A stretch of DNA of 64,000 nucleotides from Thiodiazotropha sp050305635 (GCA_050305635.1 JBNLFS010000059.1:1-64000), one strand, 5' to 3'. Positions 50,860 to 59,660 are shown, numbered from the stretch's first letter. Numbers and translations are program-made. Notes: generated from the sequence alone by a model not told the origin.

Positions 50860-51150
50860 ATGGCAGCATACATCATTCTAAGAATAGCCGTCCTAGATCC
50901 AGATAAGCTCAAGGCCTATCAAAAGGTCGCTCCTTCAATAATTGAACAGTATGGAGGAAAGCTATTGGCGCGGGGTGGGGAGGTGATTTCGTTTGAAGGG
51001 CCTAATGATAATCGCCGCACGGTAATGATCGAATTTTCATCTATGGAAAATGCTAAGAGATTTTACAATTCTCCTGAGTACACAGAAGCAATAGCATTGC
51101 GAAAAGGTGCCGCTGAGTTCGAAGTGGTAGCTGTCGAAGGCTTGGATTAA
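50860..51150 (+). CDS. Cassette gene C: DUF1330 family protein
   Basis: A 96-residue ferredoxin-fold protein of the DUF1330 family, related to Dabb-like monooxygenase or isomerase folds. Recognisable parts are AYIILRIAVLDPDKLKAYQK, GGKLLARGGEVISFEG and MIEFSSMENAKRFYNSPEY. Biochemical function is unknown. It lies between attC-like sites B and C in the same direction as the other cassettes. A ribosome site (AAGGAAAATAC) precedes the ATG. Confidence 0.88.
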   Translation: MAAYIILRIAVLDPDKLKAYQKVAPSIIEQYGGKLLARGGEVISFEGPNDNRRTVMIEFSSMENAKRFYNSPEYTEAIALRKGAAEFEVVAVEGLD

Positions 51151-51161
51151 ATCAATTAGTC

Positions 51162-51375
51162 ACCTAACAAAACCAATTCACACGGATGAGAGTTTCTCCG
51201 GTTTCGTTGGCACCCTGAACTAACCCTTCAGGAGAAAACAGAGAGGCCAAAACCAGGCCCGATAACGACCTATAAATACTGTGAGGAATTCAAGGCGACC
51301 ACCGTTAAGCTGAGTGAATTATCCGGGGTACAAAGTACACGCCACTACGGTATGCCTTTTAATAACGCGTTATGT
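51162..51375 (+). repeat. attC-like site C, interrupted
   Basis: The left core ACCTAAC at 51162-51168 matches RYYYAAC exactly, and GTTATGT at 51369-51375 is identical to the right core of site B. The 214-base distance is much longer than any normal attC. The extra DNA includes a transposase-like coding remnant, so the site was probably split by an insertion sequence that later decayed. Confidence 0.6.
51235..51330 (+). pseudogene. IS3-type transposase OrfA fragment
   Basis: In one frame the segment encodes EKTERPKPGPITTYKY followed by CEEFKATTVKLSELSGVQ, which resembles the N-terminal helix-turn-helix start of IS3-family OrfA proteins (the YSEEFKATAVKLSEL type). It then runs into unrelated sequence. 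AGGAG lies just before it but no ATG remains. Only the first ~32 codons survive, so it is a remnant inside attC-like site C. Confidence 0.55.
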
Positions 51376-51405
51376 GTCATATGGACATTCATAGGAAAAT
51401 AACTG

Positions 51406-52017
51406 ATGAAATGGATAAATAGCCTTGCATTATTTTTGTGTTTAGTTGTCGTCGTAACTGGCGTACAAGCCGGCGCGGTTGTCAAAGATGGCGTCTTGAG
51501 TGTTTTGGAGCCAGTTCAAAGTTATGAGAAAGAGGGGGATTACAAAACCATATCCGTGGTTGGAAGGATAAAAAATAACTCCTCTTCATATGTTAATAAC
51601 GTCATAATCGAGTCTCAGTTCTTTAATGGAAAAGGAGAATTAATAGATGCAGTTACAGAGGAGCAGTATTCGTTAATCGTTCCGCCAAATGAAACAATTG
51701 CATTTTCTGTATCGAAACAAGCAATACACGAGAAAAGCGATTATTCTTCGAATAATGTACGTATTACGTACGCTGAAATCAAATCATCTTGCAACACCAA
51801 GAAAGATAATTGGTTTGTTAAAATGTTAATAAATTTGGCGCCTTTAATTATATTCATGGCAGCATGGATCATTATCGTGATCCGCTTTCAAAAGAAGTCT
51901 CCTCAGGCAAAAACACTAACCTTGATTGAGCAGCAGAATGATCTGATCAAAAAGAACGGTGAGCAATTTAAGGAGTTTCTTGAGGTTGTTCGTGAGTATG
52001 CAAAGAAAACCACATAA
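51406..52017 (+). CDS. Cassette gene D: membrane-anchored FxLYD-like protein
   Basis: A 203-residue protein with a signal sequence (LALFLCLVVVVTGVQAG), a beta-rich periplasmic domain resembling FxLYD (ISVVGRIKNNSSSYVNNVII and ESQFFNGKGELIDAVTEEQY) and one membrane helix (ILIN region: LINLAPLIIFMAAWIIIVI). A charged cytoplasmic coiled-coil tail follows. Function unknown. The stop overlaps attC-like site D. It is AT-rich and the last gene of the array. Confidence 0.72.
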   Translation: MKWINSLALFLCLVVVVTGVQAGAVVKDGVLSVLEPVQSYEKEGDYKTISVVGRIKNNSSSYVNNVIIESQFFNGKGELIDAVTEEQYSLIVPPNETIAFSVSKQAIHEKSDYSSNNVRITYAEIKSSCNTKKDNWFVKMLINLAPLIIFMAAWIIIVIRFQKKSPQAKTLTLIEQQNDLIKKNGEQFKEFLEVVREYAKKTT

Positions 52018-52056
52018 CAATAAACTTGCATAAAGCTGATGAATGCGACGTTGAGG
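52012..52056 (+). repeat. attC-like site D
   Basis: Left core ACATAAC overlaps the gene D stop, and the right core GTTGAGG lies at 52050-52056. The consensus fit is weaker than for sites A to C (one mismatch in each core). Confidence 0.5.
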
Positions 52057-52057
52057 C

Positions 52058-52205
52058 TGTAGAAAAACTGTAGTTCGGTGACTTGCCGGTCTGTCCAGTC
52101 TTTGGTTTTGTCGACATCTACATGCAGCACGACATAAAAAAGGTTCGAAAGAATGGTGTAGGCGCAAACGTCTTCTTGCGATGATCTCGGCCCGTTACTC
52201 GGCAA
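52058..52205 (-). pseudogene. Possible coding remnant after the cassette array
   Basis: A leftward open stretch without a clear start encodes coding-like sequence (SSQEDVCAYTILSNLFYVVL and DVDKTKDWTDRQVTELQFFY). I cannot name the family. It could be the C-terminus of a lost gene or transposase. It ends at attC-like site D and abuts the Lcl-domain lipoprotein gene. Confidence 0.35.
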
Positions 52206-52215
52206 AACATTTCGA

Positions 52216-53757
52216 TCAGAGCGAGCGAACGCACCTCACCATGTTGTCCAGTCGCAGCAGATCACCCTGTGGCCCGTGGTAGTAAAAAGAACCAAAACCG
52301 ACATCCGCTACCCCATCGGATTGAACGCTGATGTTGCTTTTGTGATTACTGCGCTGGGCGCCGGCGCCATGGACGTCGATCAGGGCGCTATTGAAGTAAC
52401 CCAGCGCTCGACCGAAGGCGATGTAGGTGGCTGAATCGCCCAATCCCGTAAAGGTTGCGTGGGTGGTTGAGGCCCAGTAGTAGCCCCAGTCCGTCTCGCC
52501 TCTCTCGTTGGTAAAGGCTGTGGCGTTGAAGAGGGGATTGATGGCTGCGCTGCCGCTGTAGTCGGGTGCGCGATCGTAGTCGACGATACTCTGTAGCTCC
52601 TTGACATCGGGCAGACGCCAGTCAGTCCAACCACCCGTGGTGCTCGCTTCGCAGTGGGCGATCGCATCTTCGAAGTCTGTCGAGTGGTAGTCATCGGTCT
52701 CCCACATCAGGCCGGTGGTACTGTCGCTGATGGTGGCGTCACCGTTGTCGATAAACTCGTTGAAACCGTAGGCGCTGTTTCCCGTCACGCAGTGCACATA
52801 AAAGGTCTTGGGGTTACTCACGGGATAGGCATAGGGGTAGCCCTTGATTCGTCCATCGATAAAATTGACCCCGAACATGGTGGCCGCTCCACCGATGGTG
52901 CCGTTGGGCGAGACATAGAGACTCGTGGTGGCGTATTGTGCGTCGATGATGCGCTCGCCGGCCGAGGTGTCGCCAAAGCCCGGTTCGAATATCGCATCAT
53001 CGAGAAAGGGGCTTAGCAGAGACGTATCGGTGCCTGAGTAACCGCTCGGATCGGTGCCTGAGAAATCGATCAACGAATAGAGTTCCTTGATCGACGGCAG
53101 GCGCCAGCTGTAACCACCGTCACTGAGTCCGGCACAGTAGCTCACTGCGTTGGGTTGCGTCCGCTTGTCGCTGGCGTCGACGCTACCGCTGTCATCGATG
53201 TCAGGGCTCCGGGTCCAGATCAGACCGGTCACATTGTCGTAGACCAGGGTGCCGTCGTCGCTCAGGGTGTAGTCGGGCGGGTTGCCGCTGTAGTCCGCGT
53301 CGTAGCCTGCCCCGCTACACACTGTCTCAGCCCCGGTGGCCGAGTCGTAGCACTGGCTCTGGTTGGTACCGACCAGATTGTAGCGTCCACTGACGCAGCG
53401 CACCTCCACATCGACAACTGCGGCGCCGGAGAGAGTGCCATCGCCATGGATTACGTTGCAATGTCCATCCGGGGAGCTGGGTTGTGTCGCCACGCTGACG
53501 CTGTAACGGCTGCCATCGCTCAGCTGAGTCGCGAAGGTAAAGCTTCCGTCGTTGGCGATTGAGAGGTCGTCACCGGCGTTATTGCGTAGCACCAACCCGG
53601 AGCCAATCAACCCGCTAACCGTACCGCCCACACTGAACTCGTCATCGCTTTCGTTGGTGGTCGAGGAACTGGGGTCACTGTCACCGCTACCCCCGCAGGC
53701 GGCCAAGATGAGTGCGAGCGGTATGGGTCCCCATTTCAGCAGATTTCGAATCGACAT
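52216..53757 (-). CDS. Lcl-domain (DUF1566) lipoprotein
   Basis: Predicted lipoprotein of 513 residues with lipobox LAAC (Cys21) and a start fixed by GGGAG ahead of ATG 53757. Residues ~45-125 are the same module seen in the FG-GAP lipoprotein (GGTVSGLIGSGLVLRNNAGD). The remainder contains two Lcl C-terminal/DUF1566 repeats, recognised by VTGLIWTRSPDIDDSG, WRLPSIKELYSLIDFS and again TTGLMWETDD with WRLPDVKELQSIVDYD. It ends in LLRLDNMVRCVRSL. Such proteins are surface or adhesion-related. It lies convergent to the cassette array. Confidence 0.85.
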   Translation of the reverse strand: MSIRNLLKWGPIPLALILAACGGSGDSDPSSSTTNESDDEFSVGGTVSGLIGSGLVLRNNAGDDLSIANDGSFTFATQLSDGSRYSVSVATQPSSPDGHCNVIHGDGTLSGAAVVDVEVRCVSGRYNLVGTNQSQCYDSATGAETVCSGAGYDADYSGNPPDYTLSDDGTLVYDNVTGLIWTRSPDIDDSGSVDASDKRTQPNAVSYCAGLSDGGYSWRLPSIKELYSLIDFSGTDPSGYSGTDTSLLSPFLDDAIFEPGFGDTSAGERIIDAQYATTSLYVSPNGTIGGAATMFGVNFIDGRIKGYPYAYPVSNPKTFYVHCVTGNSAYGFNEFIDNGDATISDSTTGLMWETDDYHSTDFEDAIAHCEASTTGGWTDWRLPDVKELQSIVDYDRAPDYSGSAAINPLFNATAFTNERGETDWGYYWASTTHATFTGLGDSATYIAFGRALGYFNSALIDVHGAGAQRSNHKSNISVQSDGVADVGFGSFYYHGPQGDLLRLDNMVRCVRSL

Positions 53758-54104
53758 GGTGCGCACTCCCAAATAATCACCCGATGCTTCGGGCCTGTCT
53801 AATCAAGATTTAAGTCGAAAACTATGGAGGCAATGTGGATGAACGGTGAAGAATGAAACTTCACATTTGTCACACTCACTTTAAACCTTCACGCTAAGTC
53901 TGCACTAACTCGAGGCGAATGACACTATTTTCAAACCAACGCCTGATTACTCAGTATGAAATGAGCCAAGGTTTGGCGGTTTGGGTTTTGTTTTAGGTGT
54001 TCCCTTCGCGCAGGGCTATAGGTAAATCCTCTTCTTCCTGGCCCTCCCACGCGAGGGGAGAGAGAAAGTGCATATCAAGTGCATGTCATGATTCATTTTT
54101 CGCT

Positions 54105-54129
54105 CGTTCCCACGCTCTGTGTGGGAATG
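54105..54129. repeat. REP-like hairpin, second copy
   Basis: CGTTCCCAC and GTGGGAATG surround GCTCTGT. Same family as 27113-27139. One base of the pairing is a wobble. Confidence 0.65.
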
Positions 54130-54552
54130 CAGACCCGGGCTTGCTCAAGCCTAACAGGTTTGGTCAATGCAATTTCATTGATCTCTGCACTAAGGGCGAA
54201 GGGAGACGTCTGGAGGGTTTTATATTATCCCGCAGTGCTTCTCATTCTGCCGGATCCCGGGTTCCACTTCGTTTTACCCGGGCTACGGGTGAGGTGGGAC
54301 TCCCGTGTGGCTGAGCATGGTGGGAAATCAGGCAGACTTATGCAAACATGTTCGGGATCTGGTCTTGCAATAATGACCCTATCCGCCGCCACCTGACCAT
54401 GAACATGGTGGCCGACCTGTTTTCATAGGTACAACAAGCCACGCTCGGTGGTCGTGAAATACAAACGAACCTATAGGTCTGCAGGAACAGGCAGAGAGTG
54501 GGAACGCTCATGGTGTTTATCCCCACGAGACCGCGAACATAATCAGATAGAC

Positions 54553-54585
54553 AAAAAAGCCCCAGGATGGGGGGATCCTGGGGCT
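54553..54585 (-). terminator. Rho-independent terminator of hemerythrin gene
   Basis: Read leftward, AGCCCCAGGAT pairs perfectly with ATCCTGGGGCT (11 bp, 6-base loop) and is followed by six U (plus-strand A-run 54553-54558). It lies about 120 bases after the hemerythrin stop. Confidence 0.88.
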
Positions 54586-54706
54586 GAATGACGATGCAGT
54601 GATGAAATACGTCGACGGTCCGAACTTCAATGATCACCCGGATATTCGATACCCTGGCTTCGAGTTGTGATTTTTTTACGGTCCCGTCTGAATCACTCAA
54701 TCGTTA

Positions 54707-55102
54707 TCAATTACCCAGCGCCGATCCGTAACTTTTGTCGATCACCGGGATGTGATGGTCCAGCCAGTTTTTGATGAACGACATGGTGCCGTCTTCGATA
54801 TCGGCATCGCCCGCATGGAATTTTTCCTGCAAATCGGCACAGGTCTGAACCAGTTGATTGTGCTCCTGGCGATGCGCATCAAGGCCCTTGTAACCCCGTT
54901 CTTCCATTAATTGTTCTTCGGTCTGGAAATGTTCAACGACAAAATCGATCAAACTGTCGAGCCGGTTACCGATGTCGCTGCGTCCACCAGCGGTCACTGC
55001 GTCATTGAGGGCATTGACACGATCAAACAGTTCCTGGTGCTGGTTGTCGCAAATTTCAACGTTGGTGGCGTATTTGTCATAAGTCCATTGCATTAATGAC
55101 AT
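54707..55102 (-). CDS. Bacteriohemerythrin
   Basis: A 131-residue four-helix oxygen-binding protein. The iron ligands are visible in NQHQELFD, HFQTEEQLMEE, HRQEHNQLV and the late LDHHIPVIDKSYG. The length is normal for single-domain bacterial hemerythrins. It has no signal peptide and is cytoplasmic. It is monocistronic and has its own terminator. A role in oxygen storage or sensing in a microaerobic sulfur oxidiser is inference. Confidence 0.95.
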   Translation of the reverse strand: MSLMQWTYDKYATNVEICDNQHQELFDRVNALNDAVTAGGRSDIGNRLDSLIDFVVEHFQTEEQLMEERGYKGLDAHRQEHNQLVQTCADLQEKFHAGDADIEDGTMSFIKNWLDHHIPVIDKSYGSALGN

Positions 55103-55854
55103 GCTCTCGTTCCTCTCTCGTAAAAAGTGTTTTCCATAATGTTTTGATCTCTTGCAGTACAGGAATCAAAAGCGTATCTCCGCGGGGTAAACTCCGCATC
55201 CGTTGTGGTTCGAAATACTGTATACGCTTTTCTGTATGCGACTGGTTGACGTTTCACTCAGTGATAGTGCTTGAGATTCACGACTCTCCAGTGCCGACCC
55301 GCCGCTTAATACGCTGGACCGCTTGAGACCCGCCAAGGTCGTGATGAGTGAATCCTGTGTTCCCGTGTGCGTTCAATACCTGCAGCGGGATCGCAGCGGA
55401 GTGGTTTCTTTGGTGTATCCATGTTTCTTGAGTCGATCCCTGATGATCGAAATGGTGTGGATGAAAACGGACGATCACTCTCGAATAACAACTCCGTGCT
55501 CGAGGTGGAGACGGGATTCTATATTAAAAAAACCGACAATGAACAGGGTTATTGTTCAACGATGTTTATTAAAAACGGTTTAAAAACAGTGAGATCCCGT
55601 GCGATAGAATGGATTGGCTGTAGAATACTCTGTACGCCTGTCAGGTCTGCAAGGCCAGAGTAGACAAAGCTTGCTTGTCATCATTCTGGTAATCCCGGAT
55701 TCCGCTTCGCTGCATCCGGGCTACGTTTCGGTTCGCTTCAGAAGGCTAGGCTTTGGATGCCCTATACCCCGATATCATTCTGGTAATCCCGGATTCCGCT
55801 TTGCTGCATCCGGGTTACGTTTCGGTTCGCTTCAGAACGTTAGGCTTGGATGCC
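55103..55854. other. Non-coding spacer between hemerythrin and gdh with repeats
   Basis: No gene is seen in ~750 bases. The left part should carry the hemerythrin promoter. The right part is the 94-bp tandem repeat listed separately. Open frames across 55323-55663 and 55614-55961 have no recognisable protein and run through the repeats. Confidence 0.55.
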
Positions 55855-55866
55855 CTATACCCCGAT
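55680..55866. repeat. 94-bp tandem duplication including the 3' end of gdh
   Basis: Two consecutive units (55680-55773 and 55774-55866) agree except for four substitutions and one missing base. Each contains the REP-like hairpin CCGGATTCCGCTT...CTGCATCCGG and the stretch CTATACCCCGAT, which in the right-hand unit encodes the last codons and stop of gdh. The left-hand unit thus carries a duplicated copy of the gene's end. Confidence 0.85.
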
Positions 55867-57273
55867 ATCAATGTAGGAACGCGCAAGCTTTTGCAAGGCT
55901 ATCATGTAGGCCGCTGTGCGATAGTCTTCAATCAGCGGATTACGCTGTCGAATATCGATGATCTCCTGCATCGCCTGGCGCATGCTGTCATCCAGACCGG
56001 AACGCACCAGATCGAGTTCGTCAGCGCCCCGGCAGAGACTTTTGCTGATCCATTCCGGAACCGTACGTCCCATGGTTTCTTCGAGAGCCGCCACGATCGT
56101 GCGGCCCCGGGATTCGTCGAGTCGCCGTTCGATGCGGCCGAAACGCATGTGGCTGAGGTTGCGGATCCATTCGAAATAGGAGACCACCACGCCACCGGCA
56201 TTCACATAGGCATCGGGCAGAATGGTGATGCCCCGGTTGCGGAGGATGCGGTCGGCTTCGAAAGTTACCGGTCCGTTGGCGGCTTCCGCGATCAGTTTGG
56301 CCTTGATGTTCGGTGCGTTGTTTTCCGTTATCGCGGCCTCGATCGCGGCGGGTATCAGAATGTCGCATTCGTATTCGAGAACAGAGTTACCATTCTCGAT
56401 GAATTCGCCTCCGGCGAATCCCTTCAGTCCGCCGTGGGAGGTACGATGGTAGTAGGCCTCCTCCACGTGAATGCCGTCCGGATTATAGATGGCGCCGTCA
56501 CGTACGATGATGGCGATGATCTTCGCGCCGTCCTCCTCGGAGAGAAACTTGGCGGCGTGGTAGCCTACGTTGCCCAGTCCCTGGATGATGATGCGCTTGC
56601 CTTCGAGGGTGCCATCCAGGCCGCTCTCGCGCAGCTCCTCCTTATGCCGGAAGAACTCCTGCAATGCATACTGCACACCTCGTCCGGTAGCCTCGGTACG
56701 CCCGTTGACACCCCCATGGGCCACCGGTTTTCCGGTCACGCAGGCGAGTGCGTTGATGTCCTCGGGATAGAGGTGTTTGTAGGTGTCCGCAATCCATGCC
56801 ATCTCCCTTTGCCCGGTGCCCATGTCCGGAGCCGGTACATTAGTGGAGGGACTCAGGAAACCGGCCGCGGCGAGTTCCCGGGTAAAACGCCGGGTGATCT
56901 GTTTCAACTCGTCACGATTGTAGTTATTGGGATTGATGTACAGACCTCCCTTGGAGCCGCCGAACGGCACATCCACGATCGCGCATTTGTAGGTCATCAA
57001 TGCGGCGAGCGCTTCCACCTCCTGCTGATCGACACTTTCCGAGTAGCGCAGACCCCCTTTGGCGGGCAGACGATGGACACTGTGCACGGCGCGCCATCCG
57101 GTGAATACCTCGACCTTGCCGCGGATCTCCACCGGGAAGGTAACTTGCAGCACCGATGTGCAGCACTTGATGGCATTGGCGATGCCGGGTTCCAGATCCA
57201 TCAGGGCGAGGGCGCGATCCACCATGTGATCAACGCTTTGTCGAAAGGTCAGGCCAGAGGGGTTTTCAGTCAC
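55855..57273 (-). CDS. gdhA: Glutamate dehydrogenase (Glu/Leu/Phe/Val family)
   Basis: A 472-residue NAD(P)-linked enzyme interconverting glutamate and 2-oxoglutarate plus ammonia. Visible signatures are HRLPAKGGLRYSESVDQQEV, the catalytic-lysine loop KCAIVDVPFGGSKGGL, NVPAPDMGTGQREMAWI and the dinucleotide-binding IIQGLGNVGYHAAKFL. The length fits the hexameric 45-50 kDa type. Its stop lies in the 94-bp tandem repeat, and the SDR gene ends 17 bases upstream in the same direction, so they may form a unit. Confidence 0.95.
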   Translation of the reverse strand: MTENPSGLTFRQSVDHMVDRALALMDLEPGIANAIKCCTSVLQVTFPVEIRGKVEVFTGWRAVHSVHRLPAKGGLRYSESVDQQEVEALAALMTYKCAIVDVPFGGSKGGLYINPNNYNRDELKQITRRFTRELAAAGFLSPSTNVPAPDMGTGQREMAWIADTYKHLYPEDINALACVTGKPVAHGGVNGRTEATGRGVQYALQEFFRHKEELRESGLDGTLEGKRIIIQGLGNVGYHAAKFLSEEDGAKIIAIIVRDGAIYNPDGIHVEEAYYHRTSHGGLKGFAGGEFIENGNSVLEYECDILIPAAIEAAITENNAPNIKAKLIAEAANGPVTFEADRILRNRGITILPDAYVNAGGVVVSYFEWIRNLSHMRFGRIERRLDESRGRTIVAALEETMGRTVPEWISKSLCRGADELDLVRSGLDDSMRQAMQEIIDIRQRNPLIEDYRTAAYMIALQKLARSYIDIGV

Positions 57274-57290
57274 GTTACACGCTCGCAGGA

Positions 57291-58079
57291 TTATTGTTGG
57301 AGTGTTCTTCCGCCGTCGACCGGTATGATCTGTCCGGTGATGTAATCGGCGTCTCGGTGCAGAAACACCACGGTACGGGCAATGTCTGAGACCTGTCCGG
57401 GGCGTTTCAATGCGGTTCTTTCCACGATGGTCTTGCGATCCTCGTCACTGAGTCCCTGCTCAGGCCAGAGGATGGCGCCCGGTGCGACTCCGTTAACCCG
57501 GATCTCCGGACCCAGCTCGCGGGCCAGGGATTTGACCAGCATGGCATTGCCCGCCTTGGCAATGGAGTAGATTGGGTGGTCCTTCAAAGGCCGGAAGGCA
57601 TGAATGTCCACCAGGTTGATGATCGATCCGTGTCGTTCACGCAGCAACGGAGCCGCCGCGCGGGAGAGAAAGAAAGGCGCCTTGAGATTGCTGCCGATCA
57701 GATCATCCCATTGGGACTCCGTGACCTGGTCGAGTGGGGTGGGATAGAAACTCGACGCATTGTTGATCAGCAGATCGAGCCCACGGTTGTGTTCACGCAC
57801 CTGATCAAGCATCCGTTCATGACTCTCGGGATCGAGCAGATCCGCCTGGATCAGGTGAACGGAGTGGGGGCGACGGCCTTCCAGTCGCTGCTTGAGATTT
57901 TCCGCGGCGTCCCGGGAACGGCGATAGTGAATGAACAGGTCCATGCCGAGCTGGTGAAGCTGTTCGGCGACCGCTGCTCCGATGCGATGGGCGGCGCCGG
58001 TGATCAGACCCGTTTGACCGGTGAGCGTCTCGCCCGGGCCCGATTCATCGGAATGACGCTGAGTCATCAGATACTCCAT
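57291..58079 (-). CDS. Pteridine reductase-like short-chain dehydrogenase
   Basis: A 262-residue SDR. Cofactor motif GLITGAAHRIGAAVA, NNASSFYPTPL, and the catalytic Tyr/Lys in YSIAKAGNAML with the preceding INLVDIHAFRP are visible. HYRRSRDAAE after strand two favours NADPH. In gammaproteobacteria this subgroup is annotated as pteridine reductase (FolM-like) and stands next to the MidA-like methyltransferase gene, as here. A start at 58067 (second Met) is the alternative. It is divergent from the methyltransferase. Confidence 0.88.
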   Translation of the reverse strand: MEYLMTQRHSDESGPGETLTGQTGLITGAAHRIGAAVAEQLHQLGMDLFIHYRRSRDAAENLKQRLEGRRPHSVHLIQADLLDPESHERMLDQVREHNRGLDLLINNASSFYPTPLDQVTESQWDDLIGSNLKAPFFLSRAAAPLLRERHGSIINLVDIHAFRPLKDHPIYSIAKAGNAMLVKSLARELGPEIRVNGVAPGAILWPEQGLSDEDRKTIVERTALKRPGQVSDIARTVVFLHRDADYITGQIIPVDGGRTLQQ

Positions 58080-58273
58080 GGTTGAACTTTATGGATGTCG
58101 GAATGTTCTATTCATCCGGTTGCAACGGGCCAGGCAGATGCCGATGCCGAGAGGGTCAAACTGACCGGGATGGCATCGGAGCAGAGCCGGAGGCGCATCC
58201 CATGATGGCCGGATCAAGTTGTTCCAAATGCACCTTGATGCGGAGATGTGAACCGATTAAGGTGCCCGTCTAA

Positions 58274-58411
58274 CAGGCTATTGAAATGCTACTCAGAGGA
58301 TACGATCCTGCGTTGAAATACGCCTCATTATGCTCATTTGCTCCAGTAAGCTGCGCATTATCGACGAATTTCGCCTTGTTCGTACTCGCCTGAGCGAATT
58401 TCAATAGCCGG
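58274..58411. repeat. ~130-bp repeat with terminal inverted repeats, copy 2
   Basis: Same orientation as copy 1. It begins CAGGCTATTGAAAT and ends ATTTCAATAGCCGG. The terminal inverted repeat continues outside as CTAA. It lies in the divergent spacer between the SDR and methyltransferase genes, so it may affect their promoters. The interior matches copy 1 in several blocks (ACGATCCTGCGTTGAAA, TTCGCCTTGT). Confidence 0.85.
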
Positions 58412-58451
58412 CTAACACTAACTTTAGCGGATTCAAACAGGTTTCTAAACC

Positions 58452-59660
58452 ATGCCGGATTGTCTCAATCCCCAAGCCCGTACCACAACTCATACGCTGC
58501 CGATGCCGGATCCCAAGGATCAGGCGGTGAGTGAACGTTTGACGCGCCAGATCGCGCGCGAAATCGACAAAGCGGGGGGGAGCATCCCCTTCGATTGCTT
58601 CATGGAACGGGCGCTCTATGCGCCGGGATTGGGCTACTACGTGGCCGGCAGCCGCAAGTTCGGCGAGCACGGGGATTTCATCACCGCACCGGAAGTATCA
58701 CCCCTGTTTGCCCAGTGTCTGGGGCGGCAGATCGCACCGGTGATGAGCGCCGCGGGTTCTTCTCAGGTGCTGGAGTTTGGCGCGGGTTCCGGACGTTTGG
58801 CCACGGATCTGCTGCTCGGGATGGAACAGTTGGGTCAACTACCGGAACACTACGCGATCCTTGAGGTCAGTCCGGAACTCCGCGCCCGGCAGAAAGCGAC
58901 CCTGCAAGCCGAGGCGCCACATTTGCTGAACCGCGTGACCTGGCTGGAACAGATGCCGGATCGGTTCTCCGGCTGCGTGATCGCCAACGAACTGTTGGAT
59001 GCCATGTCCGTGAGCCGTTTTCGCATTCGCAATCAACGTATCGAGGAGTGCTTCGTCGGATATCGCGACGGGACATTCCAGGAGTGCTACCAGACGGTAA
59101 AAACTCCGGGACTGGAACAGGCCGTGACGCTGCTTCAGCGTCAGTTGGGACGCGCATTGCCCGATGACTATGTCACGGAAATCAATCTACGACAGGCGGC
59201 CTGGCTGAAGGCGTTGGGCCAGGCGATGCAAAAGGGTGCGGTGCTGTTGATCGATTACGGCTACAGCAGCGCCGAGTACTACCATCCCCAACGCAACCAG
59301 GGCACTCTGATGTGCCACTATCGCCACCGGGCCCATGCTGATCCCTATCGCTGGGTGGGGCTGCAGGACATCACCTGTCATGTGGACTTCACCGCCGCGG
59401 CCCGCGGGGCGCTGGAATCGGGATTTCATCTGGGGGGATATACCACTCAGGCCCATTTTCTGATTGCCAACGGTCTCGATACCTTACTCGCGGAATCGGA
59501 TCCGAATGACGTGGCCCGCCACATGGCCCTGGTTCAAGGTGTGAAAAAGCTCACCCTCCCATCTGAGATGGGGGAGAAGTTCAAGGTGCTGGGTTTGCTG
59601 AAAGGACTCTCAATCAACCTTCAGGGATTCGCCCTAAGGGATTTTTGCGAAAGACTCTGA
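58452..59660 (+). CDS. MidA/COG1565-type SAM-dependent methyltransferase
   Basis: A 402-residue protein of the MidA/NDUFAF7 family, a class I methyltransferase that in mitochondria methylates an arginine of complex I. Conserved parts are GSIPFDCFMERALYAPGLGYY, GEHGDFITAPEVSPLFAQ, the SAM loop VLEFGAGSGRLATDLL and VIANELLDAMSV. LLIDYGYSSAEYYHPQR and LMCHYRHRAHADP are diagnostic of the family. ATG 58503 is a possible later start. It is divergent from the SDR gene across a repeat copy. The bacterial substrate is unproven. Confidence 0.92.
   Translation: MPDCLNPQARTTTHTLPMPDPKDQAVSERLTRQIAREIDKAGGSIPFDCFMERALYAPGLGYYVAGSRKFGEHGDFITAPEVSPLFAQCLGRQIAPVMSAAGSSQVLEFGAGSGRLATDLLLGMEQLGQLPEHYAILEVSPELRARQKATLQAEAPHLLNRVTWLEQMPDRFSGCVIANELLDAMSVSRFRIRNQRIEECFVGYRDGTFQECYQTVKTPGLEQAVTLLQRQLGRALPDDYVTEINLRQAAWLKALGQAMQKGAVLLIDYGYSSAEYYHPQRNQGTLMCHYRHRAHADPYRWVGLQDITCHVDFTAAARGALESGFHLGGYTTQAHFLIANGLDTLLAESDPNDVARHMALVQGVKKLTLPSEMGEKFKVLGLLKGLSINLQGFALRDFCERL

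Larger units (their letters stand above)
53758..54706. other. Repeat-rich non-coding spacer
   Basis: About 950 bases without a gene. It holds a REP-like hairpin (54105-54129), a second hairpin family member near 54254-54285 (CCCGGGTTCCACTTCG then ACCCGGGCTAC) and the terminator of the leftward hemerythrin gene. The half-site AGAGTGGGAACGCTC near 54495 looks like a broken copy of the REP hairpin. Open frames across 53997-54396 run through these repeats and are not called. Confidence 0.6.

Noticed and set aside
55753..57345. Long rightward frame over gdh
   Set aside because: Antisense to an unmistakable glutamate dehydrogenase and begins inside the 94-bp tandem repeat.
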